Positions 16,392-24,111 of a stretch of 64,000 nt of DNA are shown piece by piece. How positions within the stretch are numbered: position 1 is the first letter of the stretch; each line of letters opens with the position of its first letter. Position numbers and translations under genes: made by a program. The notes beneath the pieces were generated by a model. It saw only the letters and a list, made by a program, of their open reading frames with translations, searched no databases and was not told the DNA's origin. The stretch comes from Treponema_I sp045616125 (GTDB lineage: Bacteria; Spirochaetota; Spirochaetia; Treponematales; Treponemataceae), in the NCBI GenBank assembly GCA_045616125.1, contig JAZLGC010000056.1, positions 1-64,000 on the forward strand, read 5' to 3'.

Positions 16392-17288
16392 ATGAAACCA
16401 GATCAGATGCCGGAATCGGCCCTTTCACAGAGAATAGACGGAGTACCGGTTACTCCGGATGAAGTTGCAGCAGGCACCGCATTTATCCGCCTGTACCAGA
16501 CCCTTAAGGCTCTCCGTGCACCGGGTGGCTGTCCCTGGGACCGGGAGCAGACTGCCCAGACCATGCGCAGCGACCTGCTGGAAGAAACCTGCGAGTGTAT
16601 TGATGCCATCAGTCAGAACGATGCGCCCCACGTAATGGAAGAGTTGGGCGATGTCTATCTGAACAACACCATGATTTCCTATATGTATGCACAGGACGAT
16701 GCCTTTGAGGTAGCAGATGTGCTCAACGATGTGGCTGCCAAAATCGTACGCCGTCATCCCCACGTTTTCCCGGAAAGCGAAGGTGCCGTAAATGCACTGG
16801 AAGGTGGCGCCAAAACTGCTGCCGAAGTACTGACCCAGTGGGATGCCATCAAGCAGGGCGTAGAAGGCCGCAAGGAAAAAAGCGTGCTGGATTCTGTACC
16901 GGAAGGATTTCCGCCCTTACTGCGCGGTTACAAGATGCACAAAAAAGCTGCCAAACAGGGGTTTGAATGGGATTCTGTAGACGGAGTCTGGGATAAGGTT
17001 GCCGAAGAACTGGCTGAACTGAAAGAAGCACTGGCTGCCGGTAACGAAACGGAAGCAAAACAGAGCCACATTGAAGAAGAATTCGGCGATGTTCTGAGTA
17101 CCCTGATCAATCTGGCACGCTGGATTAAAGTTGACCCCAATGTGGCCATGATCCGCAATAACGAGAAATTCTACCGCCGCTACACCTACATGGAGCAGAA
17201 ACTGGCCGAACAGGGAAAAACCGTAAAGGAATCTTCTGTTGATGAAATGAATGCCCTGTGGGATGAAGCCAAGGCAAAAGGTCTGTGA
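16392..17288 (+). CDS. mazG: Nucleoside triphosphate pyrophosphohydrolase MazG
   Basis: 298 aa with two MazG domains. The first opens with LKALRAPGGCPWDREQTAQT near residue 37 and carries the metal-binding LLEETCE-x-ID and LGDVYLN (EExxE ... GD) residues. The second repeats this as EELAELKEA and EEFGDVL near residues 215-240. Hydrolyses NTPs to NMP plus pyrophosphate; it is not the antitoxin-linked MazE/F system. GC-rich coding contrasts with the AT-rich island just upstream. Followed 14 nt later by pth. Confidence 0.95.
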   Translation: MKPDQMPESALSQRIDGVPVTPDEVAAGTAFIRLYQTLKALRAPGGCPWDREQTAQTMRSDLLEETCECIDAISQNDAPHVMEELGDVYLNNTMISYMYAQDDAFEVADVLNDVAAKIVRRHPHVFPESEGAVNALEGGAKTAAEVLTQWDAIKQGVEGRKEKSVLDSVPEGFPPLLRGYKMHKKAAKQGFEWDSVDGVWDKVAEELAELKEALAAGNETEAKQSHIEEEFGDVLSTLINLARWIKVDPNVAMIRNNEKFYRRYTYMEQKLAEQGKTVKESSVDEMNALWDEAKAKGL

Positions 17289-17302
17289 GGTAACAAAGCG
17301 GT

Positions 17303-17893
17303 ATGGCAAAAATCAAGCTGATTGCATTCTTTGGAAATTACGGGCCGGAGTATGCCAACACCCGTCACAATGCGGGATGGCTTTTCTGCGATGCACTAAG
17401 TTATGCAGGAGATTTACGCTGGCAGAAAAAGTTCAAGGGTGAGTTTGCCCAGATTGAGCGGCCTTATTCTGACGGCGGGGATCCGGTGTATTTTCTGAAG
17501 CCCCTTACCTACATGAATCTTTCGGGCCAGAGCGTTCATGAACTGGCTCAGTTTTACAAGATCAAGCTGGATGAAATTCTGGTTGTCCACGATGAACTGG
17601 AATTGCCCTGCGGCACTGTCAGCCTGAAGTTTGGCGGCGGTCTTGGAGGGCACAACGGGCTTCGTTCCATGCGCGACTCTTTTGGCAGTGCAGACTGCTG
17701 GAGACTGCGGTTCGGTATCGGCAGGCCCAATCACAACGATATTGCCGGCTACGTACTGCAGCCCTTTACTGATGATGAGCGCATCATTCTGAGCCAGGCA
17801 TACCCTGCGGTGGAAGACATGCTGAAAAAACTTCTGACCCGCGGGCCGGAATCTCAGCTGCAGGACTGGAAAAAGAAAAATCTGAAGGCGTAA
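17303..17893 (+). CDS. pth: Peptidyl-tRNA hydrolase
   Basis: 196 aa, the normal length for Pth. Contains the FGNYGPEYANTRHNAGW signature, a slightly varied form of GLGNPGxxYxxTRHNxG, with the catalytic His; the VVHDELELPCG motif with the catalytic Asp; and GGGLGGHNGLRSM. Releases peptides from stalled peptidyl-tRNA. Likely co-transcribed with mazG. Confidence 0.96.
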   Translation: MAKIKLIAFFGNYGPEYANTRHNAGWLFCDALSYAGDLRWQKKFKGEFAQIERPYSDGGDPVYFLKPLTYMNLSGQSVHELAQFYKIKLDEILVVHDELELPCGTVSLKFGGGLGGHNGLRSMRDSFGSADCWRLRFGIGRPNHNDIAGYVLQPFTDDERIILSQAYPAVEDMLKKLLTRGPESQLQDWKKKNLKA

Positions 17894-17904
17894 GATGACT
17901 ATAT

Positions 17905-17957
17905 GAAAAACGCCTGCAGTCAGCACTGTGAATGAAGTGCAGGCTGCAGGCGTTTTT
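17905..17957. terminator. Bidirectional terminator between pth and the SH3 gene
   Basis: AAAAACGCCTGCAG pairs with CTGCAGGCGTTTTT, giving A-runs and T-runs on either strand. Sequence closely matches the terminator at 21472-21526, including much of the loop (CACTGTGAAT ... GAAGTGC), so both are copies of one repeated element. Confidence 0.88.
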
Positions 17958-17959
17958 GT

Positions 17960-19528
17960 TTATTCCAGATAGCCGCCGAAACACCAGCCGGTGGTGCCGG
18001 CCGGGATTGGTGTGCCGTTGCGGTCTTTACCGCCGGACTGTACTTCTACCTGTACCCAGTTGCCGGTAATGCCATCGATAGTTTCCTTGCGGCCGGTGGC
18101 TACGATTTTTACCGGCGTACCTTTCAGCATGGTGGTGATGACTTCGCTTGAGGTAAGTTCGGTTTTGCGGAGCCGCAGGTTGTCTGCAGCTTTCAGGATT
18201 TTTGCAGCAGATACAGCTGCAGTTGCGGCCGGTGACTGGTCGATTCTGATGCCCAGGCTGGCGTTGGTAACCGGCACCATGGTGTTGATGTCGATGTACT
18301 TGGTTTCTACCCAGCCTTCGCGTCCATCAATCTTTTTGATTTTAGACCACTTCTTGTCTTTTGACTGTTCGGTTACCCAGACAAAGTCGTTTTCAAAGCA
18401 GTAACCGTCATTCTGGCTGCCGTTCATGGTAGTGAGGAGCGGAATGTGGTTGGTGTTCATCTGGCCAATGATACGGTCATTGATGCCCATATCATCCCAC
18501 CAGCGATTGATGACACGCTTGATCTGGTATTCACCTTTTTCTACGTCAGCATCGGTAAAGTAGATGTTGCCGTCTGGGGCTACGGTCCAGCTGTAGCTGC
18601 CGATAACTCTACCGTTAGCATCTCGTGGTGGATTCCATTCGTTGGGGGCGTAGTCTTCATAGTATTTTACCTGTTTGGTCCAGGGATCAAGAATAGCGAT
18701 ATCAAATGTAATGTTTTTAGCCGGTTCGCCATAACGATAACGTCCATTTTCAGTTTGCATTTTTTGCAGATATATCAAACCTTTACTATCTTTACCAATC
18801 CTTTTATATCTAGATGACATCAGAGCATCAAATGCAGCCCCTATTATTTCATCTTCATGAGCATTTTTGAAACATGAATCTTTATAAAAATTATCAACAG
18901 TACTTAAATCAACATCTCCAAAACAAATAGATGACCATTCATCAATAATGTACCCAAGTTCTTCACCTTTTCCGTCTTCCAGCCAGGCTTTGGTTTCGCT
19001 GACATCCCGGACTGTGTAGCTGCCGTCGGGGAGGAATTCTAGGCTGAACATTTCATGGGAGTTTGCGTCTTCAGCAAAAAGAATTTTTCCAGTGTAATAA
19101 ATATAGTCGCAGTGAACCAGACTTTCAAACTCTACCGGTTCTTTGCGATCAGACATAGTCAATGAATATTTCCAAATTACACCATTAAATGTTGTCTGAA
19201 ATCCAATAATCCGAATACCACCATAATGCCAGTTGATTGGCTGTGTACAGGTAAAAGCAAAATTCTTATCTTTTTCACCCAGTTCATAGGTTCCATCAGG
19301 CTTTAGATGATACGTGTAACCAGTAATCGGAGAATGGGCATAAAAAACATACTGCTGGTCAACCAATGTTACATTAAAAAATGGCATACCGCCTTCAGTC
19401 GGTTCCCATTCTGTCCAGTAACCAAAAGGCTTATCAAATGGATAACTTGCAGCAGTTTCAACTTTCTGTGCAAAAACGCCGCACATCATCAGTACTGAAA
19501 TCAGAAGGACTGCGGAAAAACGTTTCAT
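17960..19528 (-). CDS. Exported SH3-domain protein
   Basis: 522 aa with signal peptide MKRFSAVLLISVLMMCGVFA. The long N-terminal part is not recognised (Trp/Tyr-rich, repeated short beta strands). An SH3-like stretch, VWVTEQSKDKKWSKIKKI, lies near residues 380-400. A bacterial SH3b domain lies at about 430-520 (NLRLRKTELTSSEVITTML ... GTTGWCFGGYLE). SH3b domains usually bind cell wall or mediate envelope contacts. AGGAGCATGAG before the ATG supports the start. Confidence 0.8.
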   Translation of the reverse strand: MKRFSAVLLISVLMMCGVFAQKVETAASYPFDKPFGYWTEWEPTEGGMPFFNVTLVDQQYVFYAHSPITGYTYHLKPDGTYELGEKDKNFAFTCTQPINWHYGGIRIIGFQTTFNGVIWKYSLTMSDRKEPVEFESLVHCDYIYYTGKILFAEDANSHEMFSLEFLPDGSYTVRDVSETKAWLEDGKGEELGYIIDEWSSICFGDVDLSTVDNFYKDSCFKNAHEDEIIGAAFDALMSSRYKRIGKDSKGLIYLQKMQTENGRYRYGEPAKNITFDIAILDPWTKQVKYYEDYAPNEWNPPRDANGRVIGSYSWTVAPDGNIYFTDADVEKGEYQIKRVINRWWDDMGINDRIIGQMNTNHIPLLTTMNGSQNDGYCFENDFVWVTEQSKDKKWSKIKKIDGREGWVETKYIDINTMVPVTNASLGIRIDQSPAATAAVSAAKILKAADNLRLRKTELTSSEVITTMLKGTPVKIVATGRKETIDGITGNWVQVEVQSGGKDRNGTPIPAGTTGWCFGGYLE

Positions 19529-19622
19529 CTCATGCTCCTGTCAGAAAAAACTGAACGTAGATTAGCATATTTCATTCACGCCTTAAAGACCTGCGAATAT
19601 GAGAAGTCATCGGGGCAGACTT

Positions 19623-19997
19623 TTTCGGCTTTTTACGAGCATGCCGCTCTCTGAGCCGAAATTTCTTTCTCTATTTCATGCTGTGAAGCGTTTCCATACC
19701 AGTCTGGTGCAGGTTGTTTTCGGCTTTTTTCAGATAATTTCGTTTTCTAGCCGTACATAAGTCGCCTAAAATCAGTCATCACCCTGCTAATTTCGGCTTT
19801 TAAGTAAAGATTTGCTGTTCAAGCCGAACTTTCCTTCTCTATTTCATGCTGTAGAACTCTTCCACACCAGTTTGTGCAGACTTCTTCCGGCTTTTTACCC
19901 GCCTGCCGCATTCTGAGCCGTAATCCAGCTGCCACCAACGTGATTTCAGCCCTTTTGTGTACGGATATTCTATCTGTTTACCCACAAAAAGCCGAAA
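19623..19997. repeat. Array of TTTCGGCT/AGCCGAAA inverted pairs
   Basis: TTTCGGCT-type arms at 19623-19630, 19718-19725, 19791-19798 and 19885-19892 (TTCCGGCT). AGCCGAAA-type arms at 19654-19661, 19749 (AGCCGTA), 19822-19829, 19916-19923 and 19990-19997. Each pair encloses about 23-25 variable bases. The spacers between hairpins are also related: TCTCTATTTCATGCTGT recurs at about 19669 and 19837, 168 bp apart. It is a degenerate tandem array of stem-loops, not a CRISPR, because the arms are inverted and the spacers share ancestry. Confidence 0.7.
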
Positions 19998-20030
19998 TCA
20001 GCAGCTACCCTACAGTGTTGTTTTTGTCGT

Positions 20031-20460
20031 TTACCGCTTAAAAGTGCATAAATACGTAATTCAGGCGGTAAAGTTTTTGAGTTTTGTGCTGTTTTAACTA
20101 CCTGTATTAAGAAAAATACCACCTATTCAAGCTGTTATCTGCAAAACAGGCGGTAATTTTACAAAACACACGTACGTTTTTCACACGAAACATGACGTAA
20201 TTACCGCCTGAAAAGGGTAAAACGTAATTACGGGTGGTACTATTTGTCAGGGAATGTTGCTGGGGTTACCACCTTTTCATGGTGTTATGCCCAAAAAGGT
20301 GGTAATTATGTCATCGGCACTTACATTTTTTGAACAAAAACATGCAATAAGTACCACCCCTACAGCAATATCGCCCCATCCAGGTGGTAAATCTGACGGG
20401 CGGTCTGAACACTGGTTACCACCCATAAGCGTGCAAAAGCCCATTCAGGTGGTAACAACC
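20031..20460. repeat. Array of TTACCGCC and TTACCACC inverted motifs
   Basis: Continues the preceding array with new arm sequences. GGCGGTAA-type: 20031-20037 (TTACCGC), 20064-20071, 20149-20156 and 20201-20208. GGTGGTAA-type: 20117-20123, 20233-20239, 20266-20273, 20298-20305, 20352-20358, 20383-20390, 20416-20423 and 20448-20455. The last six form three consecutive facing pairs with loops of 24 nt. An apparent 91-codon frame at 20254-20529 runs through these repeats and is not believed to be a gene. Confidence 0.7.
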
Positions 20461-20566
20461 ACGATATCTGAAACTTTTTTCACTTTTCCACCCGCAAACT
20501 CAAATTTTTTTCACGAAAAACTCCAATAACTATATGCAGGATTTCCAAAGTTTCCCTGCAAAGGAG

Positions 20567-20602
20567 AAGAGAACAAAATACATCCATGTATTTTGTTCTC
20601 TT
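20567..20602. repeat. 17-bp perfect hairpin upstream of the Rpn-type nuclease gene
   Basis: AAGAGAACAAAATACAT and its exact complement are separated by two bases. Followed by two more small inverted repeats (GCTTCGCAAGC and TGCGATATCGCA) before the GTG start at 20677. May be a terminator, an attenuator or a recombination site. Confidence 0.65.
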
Positions 20603-20676
20603 GCATCTTGCTTCGCAAGCTGCGATATCGCACATCCATGCGCGACCGCTGCCGCGGAGGCTTTATAGGAGATTTC

Positions 20677-21468
20677 GTGAAACGATATGAAGATTTAACG
20701 TTCGCAGATGATTTTATGTTTAGTCATGTCATGGAAGATGAAAGCATCTGCACAAGAGTTATCGAGATGCTGCTTAACATACAGGTAGACCACATTGAAT
20801 ATCTGAACTTCCAGCAGTCAGTACACCCCGACTATGATTCTCATGGAGTCCGATTTGACGTTTATGTCCGAAATTCAGACCGGATTATTGACCTTGAAAT
20901 GCAATCTGTCCATAAGTCAGACCTGTTAAAGCGAGCCCGCTACTATCAGGCCATGCTTGATATGGATCAGCTGCAGCGTTCTATGGATTACAATGCACTG
21001 AAAGAAAACTATGTGGTGTTTATCTGCCTTGATGATCCATTTAATGCATCACTTCCCCGGTATACGTTCAAAAGGGTTTGCGATGAGCTTCTTTGGACTG
21101 ATTTCAGTGATGACCCACGATATGCTGACAGGACTATCAATGTATTCTATAATGCAGGTGCATGGGAGCGTACAGACAACGCAGATATTAAGGCATTTCT
21201 GCAGTTTGTAAAGACTTCAACTCCTTCAAGTAAACTGACCTCTGATATCAATCGGGCAGTTGAAACGGCCAAACAACACGACCCCTGGAGGCGCGAATTC
21301 ATGACACTGGAAATGAAGCTGGCGGAAGAACGCAAGGAAGGCTATGACTCAGGTTTCAGTGAAGGGCACGAGTCGGGCTACGCAACTGGTGCTGCTGAAC
21401 AGCGGGCAAAAGATGAAGCTGAAATTGCAAGATTGAAAGCTGAAATTGAAAAATTGAAGGCGAAATAA
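20677..21468 (+). CDS. Rpn-family PD-(D/E)XK nuclease / putative transposase
   Basis: The GTG at 20677 has ATAGGAG 5 nt upstream and begins MKRYEDLTFADDFMFSHVM, the standard start of this family; the upstream in-frame region is hairpin sequence. 263 aa. The nuclease core is GVRFDVYVRN ... IIDLEMQ, giving the Asp and Glu-x-Gln of a PD-(D/E)XK fold, near residues 55-75, followed by RARYYQAMLD. The C-terminus is charged (EEIARLKAEIEKLK-like coil). Relatives (RpnA) promote RecA-independent recombination. No terminal inverted repeats were found around it. Confidence 0.88.
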   Translation: MKRYEDLTFADDFMFSHVMEDESICTRVIEMLLNIQVDHIEYLNFQQSVHPDYDSHGVRFDVYVRNSDRIIDLEMQSVHKSDLLKRARYYQAMLDMDQLQRSMDYNALKENYVVFICLDDPFNASLPRYTFKRVCDELLWTDFSDDPRYADRTINVFYNAGAWERTDNADIKAFLQFVKTSTPSSKLTSDINRAVETAKQHDPWRREFMTLEMKLAEERKEGYDSGFSEGHESGYATGAAEQRAKDEAEIARLKAEIEKLKAK

Positions 21469-21471
21469 AGT

Positions 21472-21526
21472 ACAACGCCCGCAGTCAACGCTGTGAATTG
21501 TGAAGTGCCGGCCGCGGGCGCTTTTG
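21472..21526. terminator. Bidirectional terminator between the Rpn-type gene and era
   Basis: CGCCCGC pairs with GCGGGCG and is followed by CTTTTG. It is a second copy of the element at 17905-17957, with matching substitutions in both arms (CCTGCAG/CTGCAGG there, CCCGC/GCGGG here), so the stem is conserved by compensating changes. Confidence 0.85.
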
Positions 21527-21537
21527 TCAAATGAATA

Positions 21538-22470
21538 TCAGATCTGGTTCTGCTTCATCAGTTTTGCAAGAACCGGGTCTTTCTGGCGCCAGTTTTTGTT
21601 TACTTTTACCTGCAGGTCAAGGTCAATGCGGTAGTCAAAAATCTCCTTACACTGGGCAAGACTCTGCATGCGGATTTTCTTAATCATGGAAGCGCCTTTC
21701 CCGATAACCATACCTTTCTGACTTTCCCGTTCAACAACCAGGAATGCGCGAACCCACAGTTCCCGGCCGTCTTTCCGCCATTCCATATCGGCAATATCAA
21801 CATAGATGGCGTGGGGCAGTTCATCGTGGAGCAGGTTCATGGCCTGCTCGCGGACAATTTCTGCAATGCGGAAGTCAACTTCCTGGTCAGTATAGAATTC
21901 TTCCGGATACAGTTTTTCCTGGATAGGGGCAAGGGCGTACAGTCCTTTCAGAACATCGTTGATGTTGGTGTCTTCTTTTGCGCTCATCTCAAAAATGCGG
22001 TCTGCAGGAACGCCGGTCAGGTTTTCTTCCAGGAAGACGCGGCACTTGGCAGTATTGGCATGGGAATCATCAATTTTGTTGATGGCAACAACGGTTTTTG
22101 CGGCAAAGGGAGCCACCAGCTGGCAGGTTTTCAGTTCTTCTTCGCCAGGTGTACGGGTGGCATCAAGCAGGTACAGAACGCAGTCGGCATCGGCCAGCTG
22201 GTCTTTTGTTACGCCTTTTAACAGCAGGTTGAATTTCTTTTCGGAATCATGGTAGCCGGGAGTGTCGATGAAAACCAGCTGACCATAGGAAGTGTTGACG
22301 ATGCCGCGAATCGCATTACGGGTGGTCTGGGGAACCGGCGAAACAATGGAGATTTTTTCTCCTGACGCGGTATTCAGAAAGGTTGATTTTCCCGCACTGG
22401 GGCGGCCGACAATGGCAACTAACGCAGTTTTTTCGCCAACTGGAGGCATCATGTTCTGTGAATCACTCAT
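21538..22470 (-). CDS. era: GTPase Era
   Basis: 310 aa. GTPase domain: G1 GRPSAGKST (residues 22-30), G3 DTPGYH, G4 NKID. C-terminal KH domain with GMVIGKGASMIKKI near residue 260. Binds the 3' end of 16S rRNA during small-subunit assembly. The ATG is 6 nt after a TATACT box and has no Shine-Dalgarno. Confidence 0.97.
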   Translation of the reverse strand: MSDSQNMMPPVGEKTALVAIVGRPSAGKSTFLNTASGEKISIVSPVPQTTRNAIRGIVNTSYGQLVFIDTPGYHDSEKKFNLLLKGVTKDQLADADCVLYLLDATRTPGEEELKTCQLVAPFAAKTVVAINKIDDSHANTAKCRVFLEENLTGVPADRIFEMSAKEDTNINDVLKGLYALAPIQEKLYPEEFYTDQEVDFRIAEIVREQAMNLLHDELPHAIYVDIADMEWRKDGRELWVRAFLVVERESQKGMVIGKGASMIKKIRMQSLAQCKEIFDYRIDLDLQVKVNKNWRQKDPVLAKLMKQNQI

Positions 22471-22505
22471 GGGGGCAGTATATCGGCTTAATGTTTTGTC
22501 GTAAA
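22471..22505 (-). promoter_or_regulatory. era promoter, leaderless type
   Basis: On the minus strand, TTTACG (22505-22500), a 17-nt spacer, TATACT (22482-22477), then GCCCCC and the ATG. Transcription would start at or beside the start codon. Confidence 0.55.
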
Positions 22506-22586
22506 GCGGAATATCTTGTTTGTTTGGAATAGGTTCCTGTGGTAGAGTAAAATTACAATAGAAAGAAGTGTTTCCCGGAGGAAAAA

Positions 22587-23084
22587 GTGAACAGCCAGTT
22601 TTTAACCTTTAAGCTTGATGGAAATCAATATGCTGTAGAAGTATACAAAGTGCAGGAAGTTCTGGAATATACCAAAATTACCAAGACCCCTTGTGCCGAA
22701 ATTTATCAGGAAGGCATGATCAGTTCCCGCGGGCAGGGTATTTCGGTAATTAATCTGCGGAAGAAATTCGGACTTGATGACCGTGAACCAGACCGGGAAA
22801 CACGGATTATCGTTATGGAAATAACCACCGATGACGGAGATCTGGTAATTTTTGGTGCCATTGCAGATTCAGTGCAGGAAGTTATCGAAATTCCTGAAAA
22901 AGACATTGAACCTTCTCCAAAATTCGGCAATTCCATCAATGCCAAATATATCCGCGGTATCGGGCGCAAAGACGGCGAATTCATTGTCATCCTGAATATC
23001 GATACTATCTTCTCCACCGATGAAATTATCAGTTTGGAAGAAGTGAACAATATGGAAGTGGAAGATCCGGAACCCGAAAATTAA
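22587..23084 (+). CDS. CheW-type chemotaxis coupling protein
   Basis: 165 aa, a single CheW domain. QFLTFKLDGNQYAVEVYKVQEVLEY at the start, INLRKKFGL in the middle, and FIVILNIDTIFS near the end are standard. Links chemoreceptors (one at 44.4 kb) to the CheA kinase, which is not in the window. The start is GTG with GGAGGAAAAA in front; no in-frame ATG lies nearby. Confidence 0.93.
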   Translation: MNSQFLTFKLDGNQYAVEVYKVQEVLEYTKITKTPCAEIYQEGMISSRGQGISVINLRKKFGLDDREPDRETRIIVMEITTDDGDLVIFGAIADSVQEVIEIPEKDIEPSPKFGNSINAKYIRGIGRKDGEFIVILNIDTIFSTDEIISLEEVNNMEVEDPEPEN

Positions 23085-23229
23085 TTTGAGTTTTTGTGTT
23101 TTTTCTTTTTACGTTTTAATCAGATAACACTACTATAAAAGTACCGGGATTGATTTGCCCCTATTGCAAGATCCCGGTGGCAGCGTTGCTGTCTGGCGTA
23201 AGTCATATTGCTAAAAGCGGAGGTCCCCT

Positions 23230-24111
23230 GTGGCCGCTATCTATCCAATCTTTTTTTCAGACGGTGAATCTACAATCCGTCTGGCTTCTCCCAAAGACTT
23301 CAAACCAACGGAAACTTTTTCGCAAAAGGCTATGAAAGGCAGCGCAGTATCAGCTTCAGATGCTGAAGACGCTGTGTACAACAGTGCAAAAGCGTTCTAT
23401 ACCCGGCAGTTTATTCAGGAAAAACAGCAAAAATGCGGCTGGAGCAACCAAACGGTAGGAAATGCTCTGGATCAGCGGCGGAAAGCACGCGGTACAGTAG
23501 GTGATGAAGAACTTCCCGGTGAAAAGATTCTTTCCCGGTATTATGACAGGTGCGATATTACCGAAGATGATTTTTCAGACCTGCTTGCTGTTCTGGACCT
23601 GACACCTGAAACCGTATGGAAGTATGTATCCAGCTGTCTGGAACGTGACCGGCTGATGAACAATCAGCTGCCGGTGCTGCTGGAAAATATCGAACTGCTT
23701 CTTGCCCACACACACGAAATCATCAACACGCCGGAATGGGCCAACATCCGTTTTAATGAAATGTGTTTCAGCATTGCCTACGCAAGCCGGAAACGTCCCA
23801 TTACGCTGGGAGAACTGCTTACCCACTGGAATGACGGCTACTGGAAGGCGACCTGCCCCAAATGCAATGCAAAAGGATACGTATACTCCCTTGCAGGTTC
23901 ACCCCTTTCAGGAACAAACTACTATTCCATGGTCTGTCCTCAGTGTCACAAAAAATACCGCTCATCCTATATCCGTACGAACAATTCCAGCCCTTTTGCC
24001 AATAACTGGCAGCGGGCTATGAGTTACAAGAGCGAAATAGAGTACCAGAGCACCCGGTTGAGTCTGAGTGATCTGGTAGCTATTCTGCGGGGAGATTCCT
24101 GGTCAGTTTGA
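23230..24111 (+). CDS. Protein of unknown function with a zinc ribbon
   Basis: 293 aa from a GTG preceded by GCGGAGG at good spacing. Not recognised. A helical middle (DEELPGEKILSRYYDRCDITEDDFSDLLAVLDLTPETVW) could be a helix-turn-helix-like or regulatory region. A C-terminal CPKC ... CPQC ribbon near residues 215-240 probably binds zinc. The 3' end overlaps the convergent addA gene by 9 bp. No export signal. It could be a nucleic-acid-binding regulator, but that is only suggested by the ribbon. Confidence 0.75.
   Translation: MAAIYPIFFSDGESTIRLASPKDFKPTETFSQKAMKGSAVSASDAEDAVYNSAKAFYTRQFIQEKQQKCGWSNQTVGNALDQRRKARGTVGDEELPGEKILSRYYDRCDITEDDFSDLLAVLDLTPETVWKYVSSCLERDRLMNNQLPVLLENIELLLAHTHEIINTPEWANIRFNEMCFSIAYASRKRPITLGELLTHWNDGYWKATCPKCNAKGYVYSLAGSPLSGTNYYSMVCPQCHKKYRSSYIRTNNSSPFANNWQRAMSYKSEIEYQSTRLSLSDLVAILRGDSWSV

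Noticed and set aside
16392..17288. MazG as part of a mazEF toxin-antitoxin operon
   Set aside because: It is a two-domain NTP pyrophosphohydrolase next to pth; the MazF toxin is 21 kb away with its own antitoxin.
19623..20460. CRISPR array
   Set aside because: Arms are inverted pairs of about 8 bp, spacing is irregular, spacers are partly homologous to each other and no cas gene is near.
19623..20460. Integron attC array
   Set aside because: The stem-loops lack the GTT core of attC sites, no cassette genes lie between them and no integrase is in the window.
20254..20529. 91-codon gene
   Set aside because: It runs straight through the TTACCACC repeats, has no ribosome-binding site and its product is low in recognisable features.
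20593..20676. Longer start for the Rpn-type gene
   Set aside because: The extra residues come from hairpin sequence, while the GTG at 20677 has a Shine-Dalgarno and gives the family N-terminus.
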